The notes under the pieces were generated by a model that saw only the letters and a list, made by a program, of their open reading frames with translations, did no database searches and was not told where the DNA came from. From Actinomycetes bacterium (GTDB lineage: Bacteria; Actinomycetota; Acidimicrobiia; Acidimicrobiales; RAAP-2): 5,912 bases of DNA. A program made the translations under genes and the position numbers. The first letter of the stretch is position 1. The number at the start of each line of letters is the position of its first letter. Where the stretch lies: NCBI GenBank assembly GCA_021791615.1, contig JAJYWG010000267.1:1-5912 (forward strand), written 5' to 3'. Positions 1-5,555 of the stretch are shown here, one piece after another.

Positions 1-2
1 TC

Positions 3-536
3 CGCGCCGGTGAGCTCGCCGGTGCGGCGGCCGTCCTCGGGGTCGAGGAGGTGACGCTCCTCGGCTACGCCGATGGTCATCTCGGCGAGGTCCCCCTCGA
101 GGAACTGGCCCAGAAGGTGGAGGAGGCGAGCCGATCGGCCGAGATGCTGGTTGTCTTCGACGAGGGCGGCATCACCGGCCACCCCGACCATTGCGCAGCC
201 ACCGCCGCAGCGCTGCTCACGGCCAGACGCCGCCGGCTCCCCGTGCTCGCCTGGGCGGTGCCCGAGCAGGTCGCCCGCACGCTCAACGCCGAGCACGGCA
301 CCCGCTTTCTCGGACGTCGTGCCGCCGAGGTGGACCTCGTCATTGCCGTCGACCGGCACCGACAACGACAAGCGATCGCCTGCCACGCCAGCCAGTCTGC
401 CGACAACCCCGTGCTGTGGCGACGTCTCGAGCTGTCGGGAGCCTTCGAGTCCCTGCGGTGGCTGCGGCCACCACCGGGCGTCGAGGAGACCCCGGAGCAC
501 ACCGCCGACAGCCCGGGCTTCGATGGCCGGGCGTGA
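3..536 (+). CDS. PIG-L (LmbE-like) family deacetylase, 5'-truncated by window edge
   Basis: This is the C-terminal 177 residues of a PIG-L/LmbE-type zinc-dependent deacetylase; the start lies left of the window. The family removes N-acetyl groups from sugar substrates such as GlcNAc-inositol in mycothiol synthesis (MshB) and other glycoconjugates. The clearest signature is GGITGHPDHCAA, codons about 165-200. In MshB the first His of GHPDH is a zinc ligand, and it is present here (codon 180-182). The N-terminal zinc/catalytic HPDD motif is outside the window. The upstream residues VLGVEEVTLLGYADG match the usual 'lG..xxxxLgyxDg' stretch before it. The GTG at 51 is an internal Val codon in this continuous frame, not the start. 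After GHPDH the protein has a helix-rich tail and a Pro/Glu-rich end. The substrate cannot be assigned; an MshB-like role is only one possibility. The stop TGA overlaps a GTG of the following gene remnant. Confidence 0.85.
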   Translation, partial: RAGELAGAAAVLGVEEVTLLGYADGHLGEVPLEELAQKVEEASRSAEMLVVFDEGGITGHPDHCAATAAALLTARRRRLPVLAWAVPEQVARTLNAEHGTRFLGRRAAEVDLVIAVDRHRQRQAIACHASQSADNPVLWRRLELSGAFESLRWLRPPPGVEETPEHTADSPGFDGRA

Positions 537-796
537 CGCCGGCGGCAAGCAGGGCCGCCGCCCGGAGCGGTCGAGGGGTCACGCACCTGCCCGATGCGAC
601 CCGAGCGTCGGCGTCGATCGCCACCACCGATGCCGAGATCGACCAGCTCCTCGACGCCGTGCGCCACATCGCCACCGGCGCACCTGCACCTATCGCCTAC
701 GAGCAGGATCCGACCACCGGCGACTTCCACCCGAGCGCTGGCGATGCTCTCTGGGCCGGACCGCCGGCGCTGCGCGGCGGCTGCGCGACCGGGTAG
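533..796 (+). pseudogene. C-terminal fragment of a class V aminotransferase (cysteine-desulfurase-like)
   Basis: This open frame of 87 codons begins at a GTG that overlaps the deacetylase stop (GTGA) and ends at TAG 794-796. From residue 15 it reads GVTHLPDATRASASIATTDA, followed by EIDQLLDAVRHIA and YEQDPTTGDFHP. This is the C-terminal small-domain pattern of class V PLP enzymes of the SufS/selenocysteine-lyase type (R-A-S ... T-x-x-E-I-D-x-L). Those proteins are roughly 400 residues. The PLP-binding lysine, the catalytic cysteine loop and the whole large domain are absent, and no other frame upstream supplies them because that DNA codes for the deacetylase. The last 17 residues or so, Gly/Ala/Pro-rich, look like random read-through. 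I interpret it as a 5'-deleted remnant. The GTGA overlap could still allow translation of a small protein, but nothing suggests a function. The family match is by motif only. Confidence 0.6.
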
Positions 797-922
797 GCCG
801 GCCTCGGTGTCTCCCCGGCACATTCGTGCTGCGCCACGTCAGGGTCCAGATCTTCCAGACGCCGGCTGCATCGCACGTCGCCGGCGACAAGCTGGACCAC
901 CTGTGACCGGTTCCCGCCTTCT

Positions 923-943
923 CTCGGGGTGCACCGACCCGAG
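923..943. repeat. 6-bp inverted repeat upstream of the flavodoxin remnant
   Basis: CTCGGG (923-928) pairs with CCCGAG (938-943) across a 9-base loop that itself contains the palindrome GGTGCACC (928-935). It ends three bases before the AGGAGG ribosome binding site of the next gene remnant. It has no T-run, so it is not a standard terminator. It may be a leader hairpin, or chance in GC-rich DNA. The surrounding stretch 797-945 holds no recognisable gene. Confidence 0.3.
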
Positions 944-945
944 CG

Positions 946-951
946 AGGAGG
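946..951 (+). promoter_or_regulatory. Strong ribosome binding site pointing to a lost ATG at 958
   Basis: AGGAGG lies six bases before the triplet ACG at 958-960, the ideal spacing for a start codon there. The only standard start nearby, GTG at 964, is 12 bases away, which is long. Reading ACG AAA GTG CTC as a mutated ATG AAA GTG CTC fits the usual N terminus of flavodoxin-like proteins (MKVLLAY). The site therefore indicates where the ancestral gene began. Confidence 0.6.
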
Positions 952-957
952 AAACCC

Positions 958-1335
958 ACGAAAGTGCTCCTTGCGTACGAAAGCCGCAGTGGTCGAAGCC
1001 GCCGTGCTGCTGAGGTGGTGGCCGAGGCGGTCCGAACCGGCAGCTCGGATGCCGTCCTCAAAGCGCTCGCCGAGACGACCGCCGAGGACGTCGAGCACGC
1101 CGACGGCCTCGCCGTCGGATCGTGGGTAGAGGGCTTAATAGTCGTGAAGGTCGGGCCGGCCAAGGCCGCGCTCGGGGCGATCGGACGGCATGTTCTGCAC
1201 CTTCGGCACGGGGTCAATCCCCGCGGCACGCTCGCCATCTTGCGCCGGTCGCTCGAAGAAAAGGGGCAAACGTCGTGGCCGAGAGCGCGAGTTCGCCGGC
1301 CTGGCCGCTGCCTTGATCGACCCCGTCTGGAGCAC
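958..1335 (+). pseudogene. Flavodoxin-like protein gene, degraded (start mutation, deletion, frameshifts)
   Basis: Codons from 958 read (T)KVLLAYESRSGRSRRAAEVV, then about 35 residues on LAETTAEDVEHADGLAVGSW and VEGLIVVKVGPAKAALGAIGR. This is a small flavodoxin-fold protein: beta-1 VLLAY, an FMN phosphate-loop-like SRSGRSRRAA, and the DGLAVGSW strand-loop. Such proteins bind FMN and act as electron carriers or NAD(P)H-dependent reductases. After about 1189 the frame breaks. MFCTFG is read in frame 2 (1190-1207), while VNPRGTLAILRRSLEEKG continues in frame 1 (about 1213-1266). GANVVAES follows in frame 3 (from 1263, consistent with loss of one G from a G-run), and EFAGLAAALIDPVWS is in frame 2 (to about 1335). 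Compared with the family order, about 10 residues also seem to be missing between GAIGR and MFCTFG. The start appears changed from ATG to ACG. Rare TTA and ATA codons at 1135-1140 fit relaxed selection. Assembly errors could explain one break but hardly all of them. The end coordinate is approximate. Confidence 0.7.
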
Positions 1336-1464
1336 TCCATGCTGGAAACGCGTAGGAATGACAGGCAACCGTGTCACCGCTTGCCAACCCGAGGCTCGCT
1401 TCGGACCTGGAGAGCGCACCTCGTGTCCCTTGCCCGAGAAGGACGTGACGCCTACGACGGCAAT

Positions 1465-1476
1465 GATTCCTCCTCC
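1465..1476. repeat. 12-bp direct repeat, copy 1 (GATTCCTCCTCC)
   Basis: GATTCCTCCTCC occurs exactly at 1465-1476 and again at 1519-1530, 54 bases apart, in the non-coding stretch before the TnpB remnant. It is not part of a longer array. It could be a trace of an insertion-element end or a local duplication. Confidence 0.5.
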
Positions 1477-1498
1477 CTGTGATCGAGCAGTAGCAAGC

Positions 1499-1521
1499 AT
1501 CCCGAAAAGCCCCGGCGGGAT
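1499..1521. repeat. Small inverted repeat upstream of the TnpB remnant
   Basis: ATCCCG (1499-1504) and CGGGAT (1516-1521) are perfect 6-bp complements around an 11-base loop. IS200/IS605 elements carry subterminal hairpins at their left ends, so this could mark the left end of the decayed element. The stem is short, and chance is a real alternative. Confidence 0.3.
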
Positions 1522-1530
1522 TCCTCCTCC
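1519..1530. repeat. 12-bp direct repeat, copy 2 (GATTCCTCCTCC)
   Basis: This is the second exact copy of the repeat at 1465-1476. It abuts the ATG at 1531 and overlaps the right arm of the inverted repeat at 1499-1521. Its pyrimidine-rich character is the opposite of a Shine-Dalgarno sequence, so it argues against initiation at ATG 1531. Confidence 0.5.
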
Positions 1531-2589
1531 ATGGTGCTGCAGACGGGAACCGGGGCCGCCAAGGCGCTTAGTCGCACCTCCAGGTCAGCAGGGCTGATGC
1601 GAAATCGGTTGCGTTGCTCCTGCGGCCTTTGCCTGCACTCGTCTTCTCCTGCTGGCACTGGGTTGGCTTCGTGCCCTGGAAGTTACCGCCCCCTCCATTC
1701 CGACCACCGCCACGACGAAGAGGACTCGGCCCGAAGGGCCGACGCTGACTTGAGAGGCGGCGCTCCATCAGGTGTGGCAACCGGCCCCCACGCGCGCCAC
1801 AAGCTCGGGATGATCTCGAAAAAAGACGCCGGTTCCAGGCGTGCGAAGCACATCGCGCGCAACAACCTCGGGACGAAAAAGCAACGGGCGGGACTACGGC
1901 GTGCTCGGGCAGCCCTACGGACGATCTCGGGTGCGGCGGTGAAAGAGGTCATCTACGGGGAGGGCCACCGGACCCGCAAGTGCGGCAAGGTCGCCCAGAG
2001 CCCTGACCAGCGCCCACGCACCCTCGTAGTAGAAGACCTCTCCCACCTGCGCGGAAAGGCCAAGTCGAAGAAGATCTCTCGGGCGTGCTCGTCTTGGGCA
2101 CGCACCGAGAACGAAAGACGCACGACTGTACATGCGTACGTCGGAGGTTCCGACGTCGAAACGGCCAATGCGGCCTACACCAGCCAAACGTGCCCTGATC
2201 CAACCTGTGGGTATGTCCACAAGGACAACCGGCACGGGGACACGTTTCACTGCCGCAATCCCTCCTTGGAGTGCGACTGGCAGGGTGATGCAGACCACGG
2301 GGCCGCCACGAACCTGATGACGAGGACCGACGATCGTGAGATCAGCCGGTTCACTCCCTATACGGAGGTGAAGAAGATCCTCGAGGCCAGGTTCCTACGC
2401 CGAATGGAAACCAGGACCGGAGGCCAGCGTGTCTCTCCTCGCGAGCAACACAGTTCAGGGGAGACCACCGACAAGACCGGTGTCCGTGCGTTGTCCGACG
2501 AACAGACTGCTACCGCTCACGGAGGACCCCAAGCGAACCACAGCCAGACATCATGGTGGTGGGAGGCAGCGACGCTGCCGCTCGTATGA
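1531..2589 (+). pseudogene. tnpB: TnpB (IS200/IS605-family RNA-guided nuclease), N-terminally truncated
   Basis: The open frame is 352 codons, but family resemblance begins only at about residue 89 (base 1795, RHKLGMISKKDAGSRRAKH). From there the C-terminal half of TnpB is seen in order. A basic Ser/Arg/Lys-rich helix region (residues 95-135) is followed by the RuvC-II motif TLVVEDLSHL with catalytic Glu168. A zinc-ribbon/target-nucleic-acid-binding segment follows, with Cys221, Cys226, Cys241 and Cys248 (TSQTCPDPTCGYVHKDNRHG). RuvC-III is DADHGAATNL with Asp253/255, followed by a Thr/Arg/Gln-rich tail. TnpB cuts DNA guided by an omega-RNA from the element's right end and helps retain the transposon. 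The N-terminal wedge/REC domains and the first RuvC Asp are not convincingly present. DADL near residue 71-74 lacks the hydrophobic strand of RuvC-I. ATG 1531 has no ribosome binding site; an internal ATG at 1813 is possible. No TnpA is seen. I judge it inactive as a nuclease. Minor drift is likely, but the frame of the C-terminal half is intact. Confidence 0.8.
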
Positions 2590-2622
2590 GTCCTGTCCCC
2601 GTGGTGGGGACAGGGGAGACTC
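2588..2622 (+). repeat. Strong hairpin at the tnpB stop (candidate right-end/omega-RNA element)
   Basis: CTGTCCCC (2593-2600) pairs perfectly with GGGGACAG (2606-2613) around loop GTGGT. The stem continues as GAGTC (2588-2592) with GACTC (2618-2622) across a 4-base bulge, GGGA, giving 13 base pairs in all. It overlaps the TnpB stop codon. No T-tract follows, so it is not a classic intrinsic terminator. Position and structure fit the 3' end of IS200/IS605-type elements, where the omega-RNA scaffold is encoded. Confidence 0.6.
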
Positions 2623-2646
2623 GACGGCTGGGGAGCGAACAGAAAA

Positions 2647-2674
2647 GGAGTGCCTAGGAATGCCTAGGTTCTCC
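2647..2674 (+). repeat. Second hairpin downstream of tnpB, 12-bp stem with one mismatch
   Basis: GGAGTGCCTAGG (2647-2658) folds onto CCTAGGTTCTCC (2663-2674) around loop AATG. All positions pair except one T-T, with one G-T wobble. Each arm contains the palindrome CCTAGG, and the right arm is also part of palindrome CTCCGGAG (2671-2678), allowing an alternative fold. The structure lies 58 bp past the TnpB stop and before CTCAAC (2682-2687). It is probably the subterminal right-end hairpin of the element and/or part of its omega-RNA. Confidence 0.5.
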
Positions 2675-2766
2675 GGAGAGGCTCAACAAGAGGTGGCCAA
2701 TAAAGTCTCGACATGAGTCTGATGAGCATCTGAGGTGGAGGCCGTGCCCCGACCCGCCGGGAGCGC

Positions 2767-4086
2767 TCACGGCGCTACCCACTCTGGATGCTCCTTCCAG
2801 ACAGGAGCTTGTCGGCGGCGCTTCGGGTCGCTCTCGCGCACCAACACGAGGATGATGACTCCCGAGGTTCCGACGAGGGCGACGCCGGCCCAGATGGCGG
2901 CCGTGATCCCGCCGACGACGGCGATACCACCCAGCACCAGCGGGCCGAGCGCGTAGCCGCCGTCACGCCAGAGCCGGTAGATCCCAAGCGCGCCGCCGCG
3001 CCAGGCCGGGTCCGCAGTGTCGCCGACGGCGGTGATGAGATTTGGATAGGCGAGGGCCATGCCGATCCCCATGAGCGCGGCTCCGGCGAACCAGATGCCG
3101 TGCGCCGAGGTGGCGACGAACAGCGCGAGGCCACCTGCGACGAGGAAGGTGCCGGCGGTGATGGGCAGCTTGCGGCCGATGCGATCGGCCAGCGCGCCGG
3201 CTGCTACCTGACCGAGCCCCCACACCCAGGTGTAGACGCCGACCAAGACACCGACCTCGGCGAGCGACACCCCGCGGCGAACCAGGTAGAGCGGGAAGAA
3301 GGCCGCAGCCAGGCTGTCGGCGAACTTGTTGAAGAACCCGGCCTGGCACACCGCCAGCATCGAGCGGTCGTGCCAGCTCATGTAAGCGGCGAGCCGGCGA
3401 AGGCGTGGCGCGGGCGCATGCATCCCAGCAGGGGTGCCGGCAGGACCGTCTCCCTGGGCTGCGGACTCCGAGCGGGCGAAGGGAAGGGTCTCCCTGGCGG
3501 GGCCGACCGTGACGAGCATCCCGAGCGCGACGACACCGAGGGCCAACAGGTAGGGCGTGGGGCGCAGCCCGTAGGAGGAAACCAGGAGCCCTGCGGCGAA
3601 GCCCCCGATACCGACACCGATGTAACCGGCCGACTCGTCGACCCCGACCGCCAACCCCCGATTGGTCGGGCCCACCAGGTCGATCTTGGCCGTGACCGAC
3701 ATCGTCCAGGTGAGCGCCTGGTTCACCCCCAAGAACAGGTTGGCCACGATCACCTGCCACCAGGCGCTGGCGAAGATGATGATGAGCGCGTAGGGCACGG
3801 CGAAGGCCCACCCGATGAGCAGGATGCTCTTTCGGCCCCGGCGGTCCGAGAGACGCCCGGCAACGAGGTTCATCACCGACTTCACCACCCCGAAGGCGGA
3901 GATGAAGCTCACGGTGTAGAGGACCGAGGTGATCCTGAAGGCGTGGCGGGCGAGGGGTGGCAGTGCCACACGTTCGACGCCGATGGTCATGCCGATGAGC
4001 AGCGTGATGGCGGTGAAGACGGAGAACTGCCACCAGTTCTCCCCAAGCCCCAGGCGGTGCCCGGCCGGCAACGCCTGGTCGCTCAC
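2767..4086 (-). CDS. MFS transporter, 12 transmembrane segments
   Basis: This is a 439-residue major facilitator superfamily permease of the inner membrane. Hydrophobic segments are spaced as 6+6 helices. They are separated by a central polar loop at about residues 200-240 (RSESAAQGDGPAGTPAG). The MFS loop 2-3 motif appears as GRLSDRRGRKSI (about 77-88), and its counterpart in the second half as GALADRIGRKLP (about 297-308). A Gly-rich helix 5 stretch, GVDESAGYIGVGIGG, lies near 148-162. The C terminus is basic and cytosolic. I start at GTG 4086 because it overlaps the upstream gene's TGA (GTGA), implying translational coupling. An ATG at 4122 is in frame, but it would add a Gly/Pro-rich tail read from inside the upstream gene. 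The substrate is not visible in the sequence. Linkage to a persulfide-dioxygenase/rhodanese gene suggests a sulfur compound or a toxic anion. It converges on the TnpB remnant, with 177 bp between stops and no clear terminator. Confidence 0.88.
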   Translation of the reverse strand: MSDQALPAGHRLGLGENWWQFSVFTAITLLIGMTIGVERVALPPLARHAFRITSVLYTVSFISAFGVVKSVMNLVAGRLSDRRGRKSILLIGWAFAVPYALIIIFASAWWQVIVANLFLGVNQALTWTMSVTAKIDLVGPTNRGLAVGVDESAGYIGVGIGGFAAGLLVSSYGLRPTPYLLALGVVALGMLVTVGPARETLPFARSESAAQGDGPAGTPAGMHAPAPRLRRLAAYMSWHDRSMLAVCQAGFFNKFADSLAAAFFPLYLVRRGVSLAEVGVLVGVYTWVWGLGQVAAGALADRIGRKLPITAGTFLVAGGLALFVATSAHGIWFAGAALMGIGMALAYPNLITAVGDTADPAWRGGALGIYRLWRDGGYALGPLVLGGIAVVGGITAAIWAGVALVGTSGVIILVLVRESDPKRRRQAPVWKEHPEWVAP

Positions 4087-5474
4087 GGATGGTCGTGGTC
4101 CAGGGCCGCCCAGCCCTCCCAACCGTCATCGACGACGATGAGCTGACTGTGACCGGCACGCTCCAAGAGGCTGGCACCGAGCGTGGCGCGGTAGTCGTGC
4201 CCGCAGTGCACGGCAAGAGCCACCCCCCGGGGCAGCTCAGCGCTCGCCGCCGGGATGTCATGGGCGGGGATGTTGACGCTGCCGGGAATGTGAGCGGCGT
4301 GCCACTCGGCGGCTTCGCGCACGTCGACGACGGGGAGGAGCTCGTCGGCGTCGAGGCGCTTGGCGAGGGATGCCGCCGAGATGGTCTCGTAGCTCACGAG
4401 CTCGCGCCCCGCTGCCCTCCAGGCTTCGATACCGCCTTCGAGGAAGCCGACGACGCGGTCGTAGCCGATACGCGCCAGCTGCCGGGTGGCTTCGGCCACC
4501 TGGGCCACACCCGCAGTATCCGCGTCGGCCACGAGCACGAGCGGTCGCTCGGGGCCGACCAGCCAGCCCACCCAGCCGGACAGGCTGCCATCTGCTCCGG
4601 CTGCAAGGCTCGTCGGGATATGGCCGGCCCGAAAGCCAGCCGCCGGACCCACGTCGATCATGAGCGCACCCTGGGCGAGCCAGGTATCGACCTCGCCGAG
4701 GCGGAGAGGCGGGGGCAGAGGGGGCCTCGGGCCGAGCAGCGGCGCCCCGACCTGGTTGAGACTGCGCATCCGGGCGTAGTAGGAGGGATATGTACCGGCG
4801 GTCAGCGCTCGGATCACGAACTGACGAGAGGAGCGGGCGCTCGCAAGCGGGTTGGCGGCCCGCTCGGCGCCAATCGTCGTCGTCATCTCGGTCCCGGCAC
4901 CGGCCGCACAGAACGAGCCGCCGCCGTGGGTCGGGTAGACCACCACGTGGTCGGGAAGCTCCAAGATCTTCTCTTTGAGCGTCCGCTCCAAGTCGTGGGC
5001 GAAGCGCCAGGAGAGCGCCGGGCCGAACAGGTCGGTGCGCGCCGCGGTGCCGACCATGAGCGCCCCACCTGAGAACAGCGCCTGAGGCTCGCCGGCGGGA
5101 TCGACGAGGACGTACGCGACATGCTCGGGGGTGTGCCCAGGAGTCGCAAGCACCCGGAGCCGCCACGAGCCCACCTCGATCTCGTCCCCGTCACCGAGAC
5201 GCTCGTAGGGATAGCGCAGCCCAGCCGCACTGCTCGCCCCGAGGCGAGCGCCAGCCGACGCCACCAGTTCACGTGCACCAGAGACGAAGTCGTTGTGCAC
5301 ATGGGTCTCGAACGCCCAGGTGAGCTCCACCGATTCGCCGGTCGCGACGTCGATGTACTGGCCGACGTCGCGTACCGGATCGACCACCACCGCCACACCT
5401 GAGTCGCGCTCGATCACGACGTGAGCAGCGTTGCCGAGCTCGGCGCTGCGAAGTGAACGAACCTCTATCCCCAC
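4083..5474 (-). CDS. MBL-fold persulfide dioxygenase-like protein with two rhodanese domains
   Basis: This 463-residue cytosolic protein has an N-terminal metallo-beta-lactamase domain (about 1-225) and two rhodanese domains (about 259-359 and 368-463). The layout matches CstB-type persulfide dioxygenase/sulfurtransferases, which oxidise low-molecular-weight persulfides and transfer sulfane sulfur. The metal motif is THVHNDF (His58, His60, Asp62), with Phe63 where ETHE1 has His. PGHTPEH gives His114 and His118. YPTHGGGSFC gives His183. The ETHE1 iron ligand Asp (FTGDxL) is replaced by Gly in LFSGGALMVG (about 134-143); RTDL just after it is kept. Rhodanese 1 has VLVADADTAG at the active-site loop and no Cys, so it is probably structural. 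Rhodanese 2 has Cys424 in HCGHDYRAT and looks competent. I chose GTG 5474 over GTG 5483 because GAGGTGG (5480-5486) is well spaced for it. It is the first gene of a coupled pair with the MFS gene. The altered MBL site makes the reaction uncertain. Confidence 0.85.
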   Translation of the reverse strand: MGIEVRSLRSAELGNAAHVVIERDSGVAVVVDPVRDVGQYIDVATGESVELTWAFETHVHNDFVSGARELVASAGARLGASSAAGLRYPYERLGDGDEIEVGSWRLRVLATPGHTPEHVAYVLVDPAGEPQALFSGGALMVGTAARTDLFGPALSWRFAHDLERTLKEKILELPDHVVVYPTHGGGSFCAAGAGTEMTTTIGAERAANPLASARSSRQFVIRALTAGTYPSYYARMRSLNQVGAPLLGPRPPLPPPLRLGEVDTWLAQGALMIDVGPAAGFRAGHIPTSLAAGADGSLSGWVGWLVGPERPLVLVADADTAGVAQVAEATRQLARIGYDRVVGFLEGGIEAWRAAGRELVSYETISAASLAKRLDADELLPVVDVREAAEWHAAHIPGSVNIPAHDIPAASAELPRGVALAVHCGHDYRATLGASLLERAGHSQLIVVDDGWEGWAALDHDHP

Positions 5475-5479
5475 GGCGA

Positions 5480-5486
5480 CCACCTC
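5480..5486 (-). promoter_or_regulatory. Ribosome binding site deciding the start of the MBL-rhodanese gene
   Basis: On the minus strand GAGGTGG is followed by five bases and then GTG at 5474-5472. The other in-frame start, GTG 5483, lies inside this site and has only a distant GAGGA (about 14 bases away). This supports initiation at 5474. Confidence 0.55.
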
Positions 5487-5493
5487 ATCATCA

Positions 5494-5524
5494 GATCCTC
5501 GTATGAATATTTGAGCATAGGATC
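5494..5524. promoter_or_regulatory. AT-rich inverted repeat, candidate operator/promoter of the sulfur operon
   Basis: GATCCT (5494-5499) and AGGATC (5519-5524) are perfect 6-bp complements flanking a 19-base AT-rich core. Inside is TATG-N10-CATA (5502-5519). The core TATGAATATTTGAGCATA resembles the dyads bound by ArsR/SmtB-family repressors (TATGAA...TTCATA type), though only the outer bases of this dyad are symmetric. It sits in the 81-bp gap between the rhodanese-domain regulator gene and the MBL-rhodanese gene, just upstream of the latter's ribosome binding site. It is a marked AT island in GC-rich DNA. No clear -35/-10 pair can be assigned with confidence. Its role as operator is inferred. 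Confidence 0.45.
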
Positions 5525-5555
5525 GCTGCCGAAGCTTCCAGCATCCCCACCGGAT

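Larger units (their letters stand above)
1336..1794. other. About 450 bp with no recognisable gene
   Basis: No frame on either strand gives a protein I recognise. Short open frames exist, but their sequences are low-complexity Arg/Pro/Ser and look like shadows. The ATG at 1531 formally opens the frame that later becomes TnpB, but its first 88 codons show no TnpB features. In frame 3 a short stretch near 1640-1685 reads WHWVGFVPWK. This vaguely resembles the 'GWVPFK' segment seen before the RuvC-I region in some TnpB proteins and may be a scrap of the missing N terminus; this is weak. The stretch also contains a 12-bp direct repeat and a small inverted repeat, listed separately. Confidence 0.5.

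Noticed and set aside
73..906. A 277-codon plus-strand open frame covering the deacetylase and beyond
   Set aside because: It is Arg/Pro/Ser-rich shadow coding. Only its last 25 codons or so (VQIFQTPAASHVAGDKLDHL) look protein-like, and I could not match them to a family.
923..943. Hairpin as an intrinsic terminator
   Set aside because: No T-run follows on either strand. It is kept only as a low-confidence inverted repeat.
1738..1756. ADADL (TnpB-frame residues 70-74) as the RuvC-I motif
   Set aside because: The preceding residues are charged (DSARR) rather than a hydrophobic strand, and the conserved 'GhDhG' pattern is not met, so it cannot support an intact nuclease.
2660..2716. Short frame MPRFSGEAQQEVANKVST after ATG 2660, preceded by AAGGAG
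   Set aside because: It has only 18 codons, no family match, and the ATG lies in the loop of the hairpin 2647-2674. The MPR start recalls IS3 OrfA proteins, but the rest does not.
2788..4146. A 452-codon open frame on the plus strand, antisense to the MFS gene
   Set aside because: It is the mirror of a GC-rich coding region. The protein is an Asp/Gly/Arg/Gln-rich low-complexity string with no hydrophobic core or motifs, whereas the minus strand gives a clear 12-helix permease.
4089..5072. A 327-codon plus-strand open frame antisense to the MBL-rhodanese gene
   Set aside because: It is a GC-driven shadow; the minus-strand product has clear MBL and rhodanese motifs.
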